A stretch of 64,000 nucleotides of DNA from an actinobacterium LLX17 (GTDB lineage Bacteria > Actinomycetota > Actinomycetes > Propionibacteriales > Nocardioidaceae). This document shows positions 20,466-34,036 of the stretch, piece by piece. The notes below the pieces were generated by a model, which searched no databases, was not told the origin of the DNA, and worked only from the letters and a program-made list of their open reading frames with translations. Where the stretch lies: assembly GCA_000471045.1 (NCBI GenBank), contig KI301992.1, positions 2,116,060 to 2,180,059 of the forward strand. The letters are read 5' to 3'. The first letter of the stretch is position 1. The number at the start of each line of letters is the position of its first letter. The translations under genes and the position numbers were made by a program.

Positions 20466-21773
20466 CTACCAGAGCTCGACGGACTCCGTGAGGATCGTGG
20501 CGAGGTCGTCGGCGCCCACCTCGCGGGGGGCCGTGGCCAGCAGTCGCTGCTGCTTCAGACTGCCCTCGACCAGGTTGTCGACGTCGTCGTGTCCGAAGCC
20601 GACGGCTCCGATGCCCGGCGGGATGCCGATGTCGGCCATCAGGTCGGTCAGCACGCGTGGCAGCAGCTCCCGCGGGTCGTCGACGTCGGGAGTCTGCGGC
20701 GCCAGTAGGCGGGCAGCCCGCAGGTGCCGCTCCGGCTCGGCCTCGAACGTGAACCGGAAGGCCGCCGGCGCGGTCAGCGAGACCGCCATGCCGTGCGGCA
20801 CGAGACCGTGGTCGGCGTGCAGGTCTTGCTCCGGGTAGCCCTCCGGGGCGAAGGGCCCGACCTGGCCCGCGATGGGGTAGGCGTTGGCGTGCGGGATGTG
20901 CACGCCGGCGTTGCCGAACCCGAGCCCCGCGAAGGTCGCCGCCAGCGACATCTGCTCGCGCGCCTCGAGGTCGTCACCATTTCGCACCGCCGTCCGGAAC
21001 GCCCCCGCGAGCAGCGCCAGGGCACGCTCGGACCACACGTCGGCGATCGGGTTGGCACCGCAGTACGGCACTCGCTCGTTCGCCGCCTTGTGCTCGTACG
21101 AGGTGTAGGGCCGTGCCGTGTAGCTCTCCAGTGCGTGGCAGAGGATGTCCATGCCGGCCGCCGCCGTGACGCCGGACGGCTGCGTCATCGTCAGCTCGGG
21201 GTCGACGATCGCCATGGTGGGACGCAGCCGCGGGTGCGAGATGCCGGTCTTGACCTTCTGGGCGATGACGTCGAGCACGCAGATCGTCGTGCTCTCGCTG
21301 CCCGTGCCGGTGGTCGTGGGCAGCGCGATGAGCGGGAGCAACGGGTTGGCCGGCGCGAGGGCACGACCGACCGGAGCGTTGATGTAGTCCATCAGCTCGC
21401 CCTCGTTCGTCAGCAGCAGGTCGACGGCCTTGGCGGTGTCGATGCTGCTGCCACCGCCCACCGCGACGACGACGTCGAACGGGCCTGCGTCGCGCGCGAA
21501 GTCGATCGCGGTCCGCAGGCTCTCGTCGGTCGGCTCGACGCGCGACTCACCGAACACGACCGCAGTGACGCCGGCGGCCTGCGCCTGCTCCGCGAGGTCG
21601 TCGACGACGCCCGTGGCCCGCACGCCGGCGTCGGTGACCATCAGCACCCGCTTCGCACCGAGCGCGACGAGCTCATGAGCCAGCTCGTGCCGGGCGCCCG
21701 AACCGAACTTCAGGGCAGGCGAGGCGTAGGTGAAGACGGTCTCGGGGACGGTCGGGGTGAACGGTGACGGCAC
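20466..21773 (-). CDS. Hydroxyacid-oxoacid transhydrogenase-like iron alcohol dehydrogenase
   Basis: 435 residues, GTG start after AAGGAG. The N-terminal nucleotide fold has VGGGSSIDTAKA; the metal site shows MDILCHALESY and HADHGLVPHG. The stretch GANPIADVWSERAL, LAATFAGLGFGNAGVHIPHA and the final LATAPREVGADDLATILTES resemble animal ADHFE1/HOT, which transfers hydride from 4-hydroxybutyrate to 2-oxoglutarate. HOT-type specificity is inferred from remembered sequence similarity; a plain type III alcohol dehydrogenase is the alternative. Confidence 0.8.
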   Translation of the reverse strand: MPSPFTPTVPETVFTYASPALKFGSGARHELAHELVALGAKRVLMVTDAGVRATGVVDDLAEQAQAAGVTAVVFGESRVEPTDESLRTAIDFARDAGPFDVVVAVGGGSSIDTAKAVDLLLTNEGELMDYINAPVGRALAPANPLLPLIALPTTTGTGSESTTICVLDVIAQKVKTGISHPRLRPTMAIVDPELTMTQPSGVTAAAGMDILCHALESYTARPYTSYEHKAANERVPYCGANPIADVWSERALALLAGAFRTAVRNGDDLEAREQMSLAATFAGLGFGNAGVHIPHANAYPIAGQVGPFAPEGYPEQDLHADHGLVPHGMAVSLTAPAAFRFTFEAEPERHLRAARLLAPQTPDVDDPRELLPRVLTDLMADIGIPPGIGAVGFGHDDVDNLVEGSLKQQRLLATAPREVGADDLATILTESVELW

Positions 21774-21857
21774 GGCGGCTCCTTCGGGTCTCCGCCGACC
21801 ATACGACCTCCGCGTCCCGGGGTGAACGACATCGTCATCGCCTCACGAGGCGTTGGC

Positions 21858-21863
21858 TAGGGT
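21858..21863 (+). promoter_or_regulatory. Candidate -10 box for lipoprotein gene
   Basis: TAGGGT about 23 bases before the ATG at 21887, followed by a strong AGGAGG Shine-Dalgarno at 21877-21882. No clear -35. Confidence 0.35.
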
Positions 21864-21886
21864 GGTGCGGACGAACAGGAGGCTCG

Positions 21887-23017
21887 ATGCGTTCACGACG
21901 GCCCGCACAGGCGGGGCACGCGGTGGGGTCCGCCCTGCTGGTCCTGGCGCTCGCTTCCTGCCAGACCGGCGACGCTGGCGCGGGCGCGCCCACCACGACG
22001 ACCACGCCCGTGGCCGCGATCGCCGAGCACGAGGCCGGCCCCGAGAGCCCCTTGGCCTACGGACTGACCGTCCCGGAGGGCGCCACCCAGCTCGGTCCGC
22101 TCGCGCGGTACCGCAGCGACCGGATGATCGAGGCCTACCAGAGCGAGCTGGCCACCGCCCTCGCCGCACAAGGGGTCCGCGAGGCCGTGCGGGCCGCGAA
22201 CGGCAACCCCGAGGGTGTCGCGCAGCCCGAGGCGCCGCCGATCACCAAGAACGGCCGTCCGGACGACGACTCGTTCGCCTTGCTGGAGGAGCCCCCGCCG
22301 GCCGACATCACGGCGGCGGTCATCCGGCTCGGCGACGAGCCCTCGGACGCCGTCGAGTCGATGGTCCGCCAGATCGCCGAGGTGCTGCCCGAGGCCGACA
22401 TCGATCCTGACGACATCGCCTCCTACTGCACCATCGAGGACGAGCGGGTCGCCGCCTGCAAGCTCGAGGTGCAGGGCGCCACCGAGGACGACCGCGAGCT
22501 CGCCATCTCGATGTACGTCGATCCGGGCGACGTCGCCACGCGCACCGCTCCCCCGTCGAGCCAGACGCAGCCGGTCATGGAGGTCCGCATCCAGGATCTC
22601 AGCGATCCCCGCGTGACGCGGGCCAGCGCGCTCCGGGGCGCAGACGTCCCCGAGAGCGGGGGCGACACGACGGCACGGGTCGTGTGGCCGGCCATGGACC
22701 TCGAGGCACCGCAGGACACCCCGCTGCTGTACGGCTGGGTGCGTCCGGAGGGGGCCACGATGCTGCTCAGCTCGTTCCGCCCCGGGTTCGTGTCGCTGTA
22801 CGTGCCCAACGCGGCGGACGCCCGGGAGATCGCCCGCACCTACGTCGAGGGACTCGCGCCGGGCGTCGCCGTCACGAAGGACTCCTACGAGGGCCTCAAC
22901 GAGGTCGACGTGACCTTCTCGGCCACCGCTCCCGACGGCTCGCGAGCCGTCGGCACGCACGTCATCACCGCGCGCGGCAACTACGTGATGCTGTTCCACT
23001 CCCCCGCCCAGGGCTGA
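21887..23017 (+). CDS. Secreted lipoprotein of unknown function
   Basis: 376 residues. The start MRSRRPAQAGHAVGSALLVL leads to the lipobox LASC near residue 24-27, followed by a Thr-rich spacer. Two similar halves may exist: GLTVPEGATQLGPLARYRSD near residue 60 and GWVRPEGATMLLSSFRPGF near residue 285, suggesting an internal duplication. I do not recognise the family. The next gene is convergent. Confidence 0.75.
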   Translation: MRSRRPAQAGHAVGSALLVLALASCQTGDAGAGAPTTTTTPVAAIAEHEAGPESPLAYGLTVPEGATQLGPLARYRSDRMIEAYQSELATALAAQGVREAVRAANGNPEGVAQPEAPPITKNGRPDDDSFALLEEPPPADITAAVIRLGDEPSDAVESMVRQIAEVLPEADIDPDDIASYCTIEDERVAACKLEVQGATEDDRELAISMYVDPGDVATRTAPPSSQTQPVMEVRIQDLSDPRVTRASALRGADVPESGGDTTARVVWPAMDLEAPQDTPLLYGWVRPEGATMLLSSFRPGFVSLYVPNAADAREIARTYVEGLAPGVAVTKDSYEGLNEVDVTFSATAPDGSRAVGTHVITARGNYVMLFHSPAQG

Positions 23018-23035
23018 GCCGCCCAGGGCTGAACC

Positions 23036-23503
23036 TCAGCGGTAGCGGTCGAGCGTGGCCAGGACGTGCTGCACCACGGGCAGCAGAGGGCGGCCGTCGG
23101 TGACCTCCGACAGCGGCAGCCAGACGGCCAGGTCGGTCGTGCTGTCCTGCTCGACCACGTGCGGATCCTCGATGTCGTCGACCTCGCAGGCGTAGATCAG
23201 GTGGACCCCGTGGTAGTCCTCGTAGACGTCGCCACGGCCGGCGGCCACCGCGTGGTGGCTGTGCACGTCGACGAGGCGGGCCACCGTCACCCGCAGGCCC
23301 GTCTCCTCCCACACCTCGCGTCGCACCGCGTCGTGCGGCGACTCCCCGTGGTCGACTCCTCCCCCGGGCAGCGCCCAGCCTCCGGCCGGGAAGCCGATCG
23401 GCGAGATGCGGGTGATCAGCAGCTCGGGCTCGGTGCCGGCGCGCAGCACGACCCCGTACGCGCCGAGACGCTGCGTGCGTCGTGCCTGCGGATTCTGCTC
23501 CAC
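23036..23503 (-). CDS. Nudix hydrolase
   Basis: 155 residues, GTG start with GGAG upstream. A complete Nudix box [20 protein letters not shown] plus ETGL is at about residues 46-70. It hydrolyses a nucleoside diphosphate linked to some group; the substrate is not evident. Divergent from the acyltransferase gene, 47 bases away. Confidence 0.9.
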   Translation of the reverse strand: MEQNPQARRTQRLGAYGVVLRAGTEPELLITRISPIGFPAGGWALPGGGVDHGESPHDAVRREVWEETGLRVTVARLVDVHSHHAVAAGRGDVYEDYHGVHLIYACEVDDIEDPHVVEQDSTTDLAVWLPLSEVTDGRPLLPVVQHVLATLDRYR

Positions 23504-23537
23504 GCTCGCTCCAGATGTCGGTCGAGGATGCGGCCGC

Positions 23538-23543
23538 TAAAGT
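23538..23543 (+). promoter_or_regulatory. Candidate -10 box, leaderless acyltransferase
   Basis: TAAAGT ends exactly 7 bases before the ATG at 23551, and there is no Shine-Dalgarno, fitting a leaderless transcript. Confidence 0.45.
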
Positions 23544-23550
23544 CAACCAG

Positions 23551-24615
23551 ATGAGTGCGCTCGCCCCGCTGCCGGTCACTCCCCCGTCCGGACCGAAGCA
23601 GCGCATCGCCTACCTCGACAACGCCCGCTACTGGGTCATGTTGCTCGTGGTGATCGGCCACTCCCTGACCGAGCTCGTCGTCATGGACTCCGCGCGCGGC
23701 GTCTACACGTGGATCTACGCCTTCCACATGCCGCTGTTCATCCTCATCTCGGGCTACACCGCCCGGCACTACGTGGGCGACCTGCACCAGATCCGGCGCC
23801 TCATCGGCACCCTCGTCGTGCCCTACCTGCTGGTCGAGCTGAGCCTGCAGCTGATCACCCGGCACTACGACGGCCATCCCGACCGGCTCATGGTGCTCTC
23901 GCCCCAGTGGGTGGGCTGGTTCATGGCCGCTCTCATCATCTGGCGGCTGACCACCCCCATCTGGCGGGCCCTGAAGTACCCGATCACGACGTCCATCGTG
24001 ATCTCGCTGGCGTCGGGACTGATCGAGATCCCCAACGCCCTGGCCCTGCACAAGACCATCGCGTTCCTGCCGTTCTACGTCATCGGGCTGCACATGAGCC
24101 GCGAGCGCTTCCTGCGGCTCGGCGCCTGGAACCTGCGGGTCGCCTCGGCCGCCTTCCTGGGCCTGACCTTCGTCATCTGTCAGTTCGTGCGCTTCCCGAG
24201 CTCCAGCCAGTGGCTGCTGTGGAAGAACAGCTACGCCGAGATGGAGGTCGATCCGGGCGAGGGCCTGGCCATCCGCGCCGGGCTCCTGCTGCTGGGTCTC
24301 GCGATGACCGCAGCCGCCCTCTCGTTGGTGCCTCGCCGGCGGTCGTGGACCACCGCACAGGGCGAGCGCACGTTCTACTGCTACCTGCTGCACGGCTTCG
24401 TCATCATCTGGCTCGACCGGCACTACGACCTGTGGGCCCGCATCGAGCCCTACGGCGCGCCGGCCGTGCTGGGCTGCATCGTCGCGTCGATCGTGCTGGC
24501 CACGCTGCTGATGACCCCGCCCGTCAAGCGCGTCTTCCACCCGCTGTTCGAGCCCAAGCTGACGTGGCTCTTCCGCAGCGCCGACGAGTCCCCCCGCGTC
24601 CGCATCCCCACCTGA
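23551..24615 (+). CDS. Membrane acyltransferase family 3 / fucose 4-O-acetylase-like
   Basis: 354 residues, about ten membrane segments. YLDNARYWVMLLVVIGHSL places the catalytic-type His in the first segment, and WIYAFHMPLFILISGYTARH is the next family block. Such proteins O-acylate sugars of polysaccharides or cell-wall components; the acceptor is unknown. An upstream in-frame extension to 23482 overlaps the Nudix gene and is rejected. Confidence 0.85.
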   Translation: MSALAPLPVTPPSGPKQRIAYLDNARYWVMLLVVIGHSLTELVVMDSARGVYTWIYAFHMPLFILISGYTARHYVGDLHQIRRLIGTLVVPYLLVELSLQLITRHYDGHPDRLMVLSPQWVGWFMAALIIWRLTTPIWRALKYPITTSIVISLASGLIEIPNALALHKTIAFLPFYVIGLHMSRERFLRLGAWNLRVASAAFLGLTFVICQFVRFPSSSQWLLWKNSYAEMEVDPGEGLAIRAGLLLLGLAMTAAALSLVPRRRSWTTAQGERTFYCYLLHGFVIIWLDRHYDLWARIEPYGAPAVLGCIVASIVLATLLMTPPVKRVFHPLFEPKLTWLFRSADESPRVRIPT

Positions 24616-24642
24616 CCGCCCCCAAAGGTCAGGCAGCGCGGG

Positions 24643-25236
24643 TCAGGCAGCGCGGGTGGCGACGATGATGTCGTTCTCGTCGTACTGCCCCGTCGCGGGG
24701 TCGAGAATGCAGGTGATCACGACAAGGCGGTTCGCGTCGTGGGTCCAGATGTCCTGAGCGCCGATCTCGGTCTTCAGGATCTCGAGCTTCTGCTCGACCA
24801 GGAACTGCTCGCCGCGGTACGCGAGCTGGTCACCCACCTGAAGGCCGCGGATCTGGTCACCCACGCACCCCTGGTCTCGGCACGCATGAGCCAGGAGGTA
24901 GTCGGTCCCGCCGTCCTCGGGATAGCCGTGGCCGGGGTCGACGACCTGCCAGAAGGCCTCACCCGCGTCGGGAGGATTCCAGACGGGCGTGTAAGGCATG
25001 GTGCGGGTCGACTCGATGCTGACCGCGAGCTCGGGGGTCGCTGTCGGACTCGCGGCCGGCGACGGTGTCGCCGAGGGTGTCGGCTTCGGGCTCGCGGTCT
25101 GCTCGCTCGCCGGACCGAGCACACCGGTCAGGACCAGCGCCAGGATCACGCCGGCAGCGGCGAGGACCGCCCCGCCGACGTACCACCGGCGGCGGCTCTT
25201 CTGGGCGTCGTCCTTCTGGGCGTGTCGTCCCTGCAT
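24643..25236 (-). CDS. Sortase-like transpeptidase, possibly class F
   Basis: 197 residues. A basic N-terminus and one membrane segment (YVGGAVLAAAGVILALVL), a Pro/Ser/Thr linker, then a sortase-like barrel: candidate His in DYLLAHAC (typical TLTGHS position), candidate Cys in LVVITC (typical TLxTC) and a late Arg in VATRA. It would act outside the membrane, joining protein to cell wall. It lies 85 bases beyond a secreted protein gene on the same strand, with a hairpin between. The start at 25236 has GAGAGG upstream; a longer frame to 25296 runs through the hairpin. Confidence 0.75.
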   Translation of the reverse strand: MQGRHAQKDDAQKSRRRWYVGGAVLAAAGVILALVLTGVLGPASEQTASPKPTPSATPSPAASPTATPELAVSIESTRTMPYTPVWNPPDAGEAFWQVVDPGHGYPEDGGTDYLLAHACRDQGCVGDQIRGLQVGDQLAYRGEQFLVEQKLEILKTEIGAQDIWTHDANRLVVITCILDPATGQYDENDIIVATRAA

Positions 25237-25261
25237 GCCTGCTTCACCTCTCCTGGACCCA

Positions 25262-25305
25262 GAACGAGCGGTGATCCCCGAGGCTCCGGGGATCACCGCT
25301 CGTTC
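25262..25305 (-). terminator. Hairpin between secreted protein and sortase genes
   Basis: A perfect 19-bp stem (GAACGAGCGGTGATCCCCG) with a 6-base loop, 15 bases after the stop of the upstream gene. No T-tract. It could be a partial terminator that lowers sortase expression relative to its putative partner. Confidence 0.75.
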
Positions 25306-25320
25306 GCCGAGCTGATTCGA

Positions 25321-26118
25321 TCAGTGGCCGGTGTCGACCGCGACCGGGACCGTGGGCTGCTGCACGACGGGACCGCCGGTGCCCGGAGCCGGCGGCGGCG
25401 TAGCCGGGAGGCAGTCACCGGTGCCGAAGAAGAACGTGTCGCCCAGTGCGCTGAGCGAGTTGACGACCGAGTCCTCGGCGCCGGTGATGCCGAAGCCGAG
25501 GACCTCGTACCGCAGGCCCTGGTCGAACCCGGCCTCGATCTGCGCGAGGAGCTCCTCGTAGTCGGCGGTGTCTCCGACGCCGCCCGAGTCGGTCAGCGCC
25601 TGCCCGTCGAGCGTGAAGGTGCCGGCACCGGTGAACGCGGTCTCGTTACGCACGGTGGTGAACTCCGGCGTCTCGTCCTGGTCGTCCTCGTACAGGAAGA
25701 ACGGGACCTGCAGAGTCACTGAGCCGCTCTCCATCGTGACGGCGAGGGACTCGAAGACGGCCCGGATCTCCTCGACGGTGTCGGGGCGCCCGTCGATCGG
25801 GAAGCCCTTGAGCACCTGGGTGACTGAGGCGACGGCACCCGCCGGCGGCGCCAGGAAGGTCACCGAGCACTCGTTGAAGGTCAAGCTCTCGTCGACCGCG
25901 GTGTCGGGGTCCGTGGCGCTGCCGATGTGCCACTGGTCGTAGTTGTAGCCGTCCGTGCCTTCGGCGCCGTTCTCGAAGCCGATGATGTCGTCCGGACCGA
26001 GCTGGACGTTGGCGGCAGACGCGGACGTCATGCCACTCAGGACGAGCGCGGCCGACGCAGCGACGGCGCCGAGAGTGATGGCGGCGCCCTTGCGGGCGCG
26101 CGTGGCAGTCAGGTTCAT
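25321..26118 (-). CDS. Secreted protein, possible sortase partner
   Basis: 265 residues. A Sec signal peptide (MNLTATRARKGAAITLGAVA..., cleavage near ASA-AN about residue 35) and a Ser/Asp/Glu-rich beta-type body with one likely disulphide pair (FNECSV and GTGDCLP). The C-terminus is Pro-rich and ends VAVDTGH, a DTG resembling the core of LPxTG motifs but with no hydrophobic tail or basic residues after it. No known domain recognised. Confidence 0.75.
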   Translation of the reverse strand: MNLTATRARKGAAITLGAVAASAALVLSGMTSASAANVQLGPDDIIGFENGAEGTDGYNYDQWHIGSATDPDTAVDESLTFNECSVTFLAPPAGAVASVTQVLKGFPIDGRPDTVEEIRAVFESLAVTMESGSVTLQVPFFLYEDDQDETPEFTTVRNETAFTGAGTFTLDGQALTDSGGVGDTADYEELLAQIEAGFDQGLRYEVLGFGITGAEDSVVNSLSALGDTFFFGTGDCLPATPPPAPGTGGPVVQQPTVPVAVDTGH

Positions 26119-26191
26119 GGGTGCCTCTCAGGCGAACGTGGTGTTGACGAGCGTCATCGACACGGGTACTGCCTCGACGCCACCTGAAATT

Positions 26192-26197
26192 AGCATA
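26192..26197 (-). promoter_or_regulatory. Candidate -10 for secreted protein gene
   Basis: The minus strand reads ACTTATGCTAATTT, giving TATGCT in an unusually AT-rich patch about 74 bases before the ATG. No good -35. Confidence 0.35.
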
Positions 26198-26296
26198 AGT
26201 CCGGGCAGACGAACACAGATCGTCCGAACGAGATCGCTGGCGGTCTTCCGGAGTCGCTGTGCCCGGACGGCCGCACGAGCTCAGCTGCTCCACCAC

Positions 26297-26336
26297 GACG
26301 ATCGGCCCCGGACCGTGAGGTCCGGGGCCGATCGTC
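26297..26336 (-). terminator. rpoC terminator hairpin
   Basis: A perfect 18-bp stem (GACGATCGGCCCCGGACC) around GTGA, 16 bases after the rpoC stop. Its upper part is identical to that of the tuf terminator. Confidence 0.8.
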
Positions 26337-26352
26337 AGGGTGAGGCTTCGGG

Positions 26353-30177
<3,825 letters not shown>

Positions 30178-30264
30178 GTTGTCTTCTTTCCCTTACGTTT
30201 TCGAAGATTCAGTGGGTGGAGGGGTCGGGCCGGACGCGCAGTGAGCGGTGCCGGCCCGACCGTC

Positions 30265-33200
30265 TCAGAGGTCGTCGACCGAGGACGGCTCGCGACGCGA
30301 GAGGTCGATGCCGAGCTCCTCGGCGGCGCGGAAGAGATCCTCTTCGGCGTCGCGCATCTCGACGGCCGTGCCGTCGCTGGAGAGCACCTCCACATTGAGA
30401 CACAGCGACTGCATCTCCTTGACGAGGACCTTGAAGGACTCCGGGATGCCCGGCTCCGGCACGTTCTCGCCCTTGACGATGGCCTCGTACACCTTGACGC
30501 GGCCCAGGATGTCGTCGGACTTGATCGTCAGCAGCTCCTGCAGCGCGTACGCGGCGCCATAGGCCTCGAGGGCCCAGACCTCCATCTCACCGAAGCGCTG
30601 GCCACCGAACTGGGCCTTACCGCCGAGCGGCTGCTGGGTGATCATGGAGTACGGGCCGGTCGAGCGTGCGTGGATCTTGTCGTCGACCAGGTGGTGGAGC
30701 TTCAGCATGTACATGTAGCCCACGCTGATGGGGTCCGGGAACGGCTCGCCGGAGCGACCGTCGAACAGCACGGCCTTGCCGGTCGGGTTGACCATCCGGC
30801 TGCCATCGCGGTTCGGGAGGGTCGAGCCCAGCAGGCCCGAGATCTCGTCCTCGCTCGCACCGTCGAACACCGGGGTGGCGACCTTGCTGTTCGGCGGGGC
30901 CTCGGAGGCACCGATCGACGCGAGGCTCTTGGCCCACGCCGCGGTCTTCTCGTCGACCTTCCAGCCACGCTTGGCGATCCAGCCCAGGTGCATCTCGAGC
31001 ACCTGTCCGACGTTCATGCGGCCGGGCACACCGAGCGGGTTGAGCACGATGTCGACGGGCGTGCCGTCCTCGAGGAACGGCATGTCCTCGACGGGCAGGA
31101 TCTTGGAGATGACGCCCTTGTTGCCGTGGCGGCCGGCCAGCTTGTCGCCGTCGCTGATCTTGCGCTTCTGCGCGACGTAGACGCGGACGAGCTGGTTGAC
31201 GCCGGGGCTGAGCTCGTCGCCGTTCTCGGACTCGAAGACGCGCACACCGATGACCGTGCCGGACTCACCGTGGGGCACCTTCAGCGACGTGTCGCGGACC
31301 TCGCGGGCCTTCTCACCGAAGATGGCGCGCAGCAGGCGCTCCTCGGGGGTCAGCTCGGTCTCGCCCTTGGGGGTGACCTTGCCGACCAGGATGTCACCGT
31401 TGCCGACCTCGGCGCCGATGCGGATGATGCCGCGCTCGTCGAGATCGGCCAGCATCTCCTCGGAGACGTTGGGGATGTCCCGCGTGATCTCCTCGGGGCC
31501 CAGCTTGGTGTCGCGGGCGTCGACCTCGTGCTCCTCGATGTGGATCGAGGTGAGGACGTCGTCCTGCACGACGCGCTGCGACAGGATGATGGCGTCCTCG
31601 TAGTTGTGGCCCTGCCACGGCATGAACGCGACCAGCAGGTTGGTGCCGAGCGCCATCTCGCCCTCGTCGGTGCACGGGCCGTCGGCCAGCGGGGTGCCGA
31701 CCTCGACGCGCTGTCCCTCCGCGACCAGGGGGCGCTGGTTGGTGCAGGTGCCCTGGTTGGAGCGGTGGAACTTCGACAGGCGGTACGTGGTGTAGGTGCC
31801 CTCGTCCTCGGCGATCTCGACCATGTCGGCCGAGACCTCCTTGACGACGCCGGCCTTCTTGGCGACGGTGACGTCGCCGGCGTCGACGGCGGCACGGAAC
31901 TCCATGCCGGTGCCGACCAGGGGGGCGTCGCTGCGGATCAGCGGGACGGCCTGACGCTGCATGTTCGAGCCCATGAGGGCGCGGTTCGCGTCGTCATGCT
32001 CGAGGAACGGGATCAGGGCCGTGGCCACCGACACCATCTGGCGCGGCGAGACGTCCATGTAGTCGACCTCGGCGGCCGGGCGGAGCTCGGCCTCGCCACC
32101 ACGCTGGCGCACGAGGACCATGTCCTCGGCGAACGTGGCCTCGTCGGTGAGGATCGAGTTCGCCTGAGCGACGATGTAGCGATCCTCCTCGGTGGCGGTG
32201 AGGTAGTCGATCTGCTCGGTGACGACGCCGTCGACGACCTTGCGGTACGGCGTCTCGACGAAGCCGAACGCGTTGATGCGGCCGTAGGAGGCGAGCGAGC
32301 CGATCAGGCCGATGTTCGGGCCCTCGGGGGTCTCGATCGGGCACATGCGGCCGTAGTGCGACGGGTGGACGTCGCGGACCTCGTAGCCGGCGCGCTCACG
32401 CGACAGACCACCCGGTCCGAGGGCCGACAGACGCCGCTTGTGCGTCAGGCCCGCGAGCGGGTTGTTCTGGTCCATGAACTGCGAGAGCTGGCTGGTGCCG
32501 AAGAACTCCTTCAGCGCCGCGACGACCGGGCGGATGTTGATCAGGGTCTGCGGCGTGATGGCCTCGACGTCCTGGGTCGTCATGCGCTCGCGGACGACAC
32601 GCTCCATGCGGGCCAGGCCGGTGCGGAGCTGGTTCTGGATCAGCTCGCCGACGCTGCGCATGCGGCGGTTGCCGAAGTGGTCGATGTCGTCGGGCTCGAC
32701 GATCGTGGCGCCCGCGGGCATCTCGATCTCGGTCTCGCCGGCGTGCAGCGCCACGACGTACTTGATCGTCGCGACGATGTCGTCGATCGTCAGCGTCTGC
32801 TGGTCGAAGGCCTCGGTGGTGCCGAGCTTCTTGTTGATCTTGTAGCGACCGACCTTGGCCGTGTCGTACCGCTTCGGGTTGAAGTAGTAGTTCTCGATCA
32901 GGGTCTGGGCGGCCTCGCGCGACGGCGGCTCGCCCGGACGCAGCTTGCGGTACAGGTCGAGGAGGGCCTCGTCCTGGGTCTGCGCGTTGTCCTTCTCGAG
33001 GGTCTGGCGGATCGACTCGTACTGGCCGAACTCCTCCAGGATCTGCGCCTCGGTCCAGCCGAGGGCCTTGAGCAGGATCGTGACGCTCTGCTTGCGCTTG
33101 CGGTCGAGGCGGACACCGACGGCGTCGCGCTTGTCGATCTCGAACTCGAGCCACGCACCACGCGACGGGATGACGCGCGCGGTGTAGATGTCCTTGTCGG

Positions 33201-33768
33201 ACGTCTTGTCGGCGTTGCGCTCGAAGTAGACGCCCGGCGAGCGGACCAGCTGGCTGACGACGACACGCTCGGTGCCGTTGATGACGAAGGTGCCCTTGTC
33301 GGTCATGAGCGGGAACTCGCCCATGAACACGGTCTGGCTCTTGATCTCGCCGGTCTCGTTGTTCATGAACTCGGCGGTGACGAACAGCGGGGCGGCGTAC
33401 GTGACGTCGCGCTCCTTGCAGTCGTCGACCGAGTACTTCGGGGGCTCGAAGCGGTGGTCGCGGAACGACAGGCTCATCGTCTCGGAGAAGTCCTCGATGG
33501 GACTGATCTCCTCGAAGATCTCCTCGAGACCGCTCTTGACCGAGACGTCGGTGCGTCCCGCGGCGAGGGCGGCGTCGACGCCGGCCTGCCAGGTCTCGTC
33601 GCCGATCAGCCACGAGAAGCTGTCGGTCTGCAGGGCCAAGAGCTCAGGAACCTCGAGGGGCTCGGCGATCTTGGCGAAAGAGATGCGGCGCGGATGCCCG
33701 ACGCTCTTGCTCGGGGTCTTGCTGGAGGTCTTGCTGGCGGACGATGCGGCAGTACGCGAGGCGGCCAA
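30265..33768 (-). CDS. rpoB: RNA polymerase beta subunit
   Basis: 1167 residues. I choose the TTG at 33768 ([16 protein letters not shown]) because GGAAGGA lies just upstream; the frame stays open to 33900 but that start lies only about 16 bases from the predicted transcription start. The rifampicin pocket reads [20 protein letters not shown] then [10 protein letters not shown], with wild-type Asp, His and Ser at the usual resistance positions. The N-terminal Ser/Lys stretch is variable in relatives. Confidence 0.97.
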   Translation of the reverse strand: MAASRTAASSASKTSSKTPSKSVGHPRRISFAKIAEPLEVPELLALQTDSFSWLIGDETWQAGVDAALAAGRTDVSVKSGLEEIFEEISPIEDFSETMSLSFRDHRFEPPKYSVDDCKERDVTYAAPLFVTAEFMNNETGEIKSQTVFMGEFPLMTDKGTFVINGTERVVVSQLVRSPGVYFERNADKTSDKDIYTARVIPSRGAWLEFEIDKRDAVGVRLDRKRKQSVTILLKALGWTEAQILEEFGQYESIRQTLEKDNAQTQDEALLDLYRKLRPGEPPSREAAQTLIENYYFNPKRYDTAKVGRYKINKKLGTTEAFDQQTLTIDDIVATIKYVVALHAGETEIEMPAGATIVEPDDIDHFGNRRMRSVGELIQNQLRTGLARMERVVRERMTTQDVEAITPQTLINIRPVVAALKEFFGTSQLSQFMDQNNPLAGLTHKRRLSALGPGGLSRERAGYEVRDVHPSHYGRMCPIETPEGPNIGLIGSLASYGRINAFGFVETPYRKVVDGVVTEQIDYLTATEEDRYIVAQANSILTDEATFAEDMVLVRQRGGEAELRPAAEVDYMDVSPRQMVSVATALIPFLEHDDANRALMGSNMQRQAVPLIRSDAPLVGTGMEFRAAVDAGDVTVAKKAGVVKEVSADMVEIAEDEGTYTTYRLSKFHRSNQGTCTNQRPLVAEGQRVEVGTPLADGPCTDEGEMALGTNLLVAFMPWQGHNYEDAIILSQRVVQDDVLTSIHIEEHEVDARDTKLGPEEITRDIPNVSEEMLADLDERGIIRIGAEVGNGDILVGKVTPKGETELTPEERLLRAIFGEKAREVRDTSLKVPHGESGTVIGVRVFESENGDELSPGVNQLVRVYVAQKRKISDGDKLAGRHGNKGVISKILPVEDMPFLEDGTPVDIVLNPLGVPGRMNVGQVLEMHLGWIAKRGWKVDEKTAAWAKSLASIGASEAPPNSKVATPVFDGASEDEISGLLGSTLPNRDGSRMVNPTGKAVLFDGRSGEPFPDPISVGYMYMLKLHHLVDDKIHARSTGPYSMITQQPLGGKAQFGGQRFGEMEVWALEAYGAAYALQELLTIKSDDILGRVKVYEAIVKGENVPEPGIPESFKVLVKEMQSLCLNVEVLSSDGTAVEMRDAEEDLFRAAEELGIDLSRREPSSVDDL

Positions 33769-33922
33769 GAGAGGTCCTTCCACAGGCTCGCGGGCGGGTG
33801 ATCCGGGGCGGCTCGGCGGGCGGGTGCCCGCTGGGTCGTCGCTCCGGTTCGGCTCGGTGTCCGCGCACGACAAACCATCCCCGTCAAGGGCAGAGGGCAT
33901 GGCAAGGCGAGCGCGAAAGATC

Positions 33923-33952
33923 AGTGTAACGCGATTTCCACGCCAGATGCAA
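33923..33952 (-). promoter_or_regulatory. rpoBC promoter
   Basis: TTGCAT (33947-33952) and TACACT (33923-33928) on the minus strand, 18 bases apart, about 155 bases before the rpoB TTG. This is the best -35/-10 pair in the window. The remaining part up to 34036 holds no gene and no clear terminator for the mce operon. Confidence 0.6.
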
Positions 33953-34036
33953 CCGGGTGCTTGACATCACGGCGACGATGCCTCAGTCTGTCAGGTCGGT
34001 CTCAGGAACAGAGGCAGGAACCGAGGCGGGATCGAG

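Noticed and set aside
32390..32500. Possible rifampicin-resistance changes in rpoB
   Set aside because: The resistance-determining region has the usual sensitive residues; the only difference from mycobacteria is a conservative Ala for Ser.
33961..33990. TTGACA on the plus strand near rpoB
   Set aside because: No plus-strand gene follows and no -10 lies at a suitable distance.
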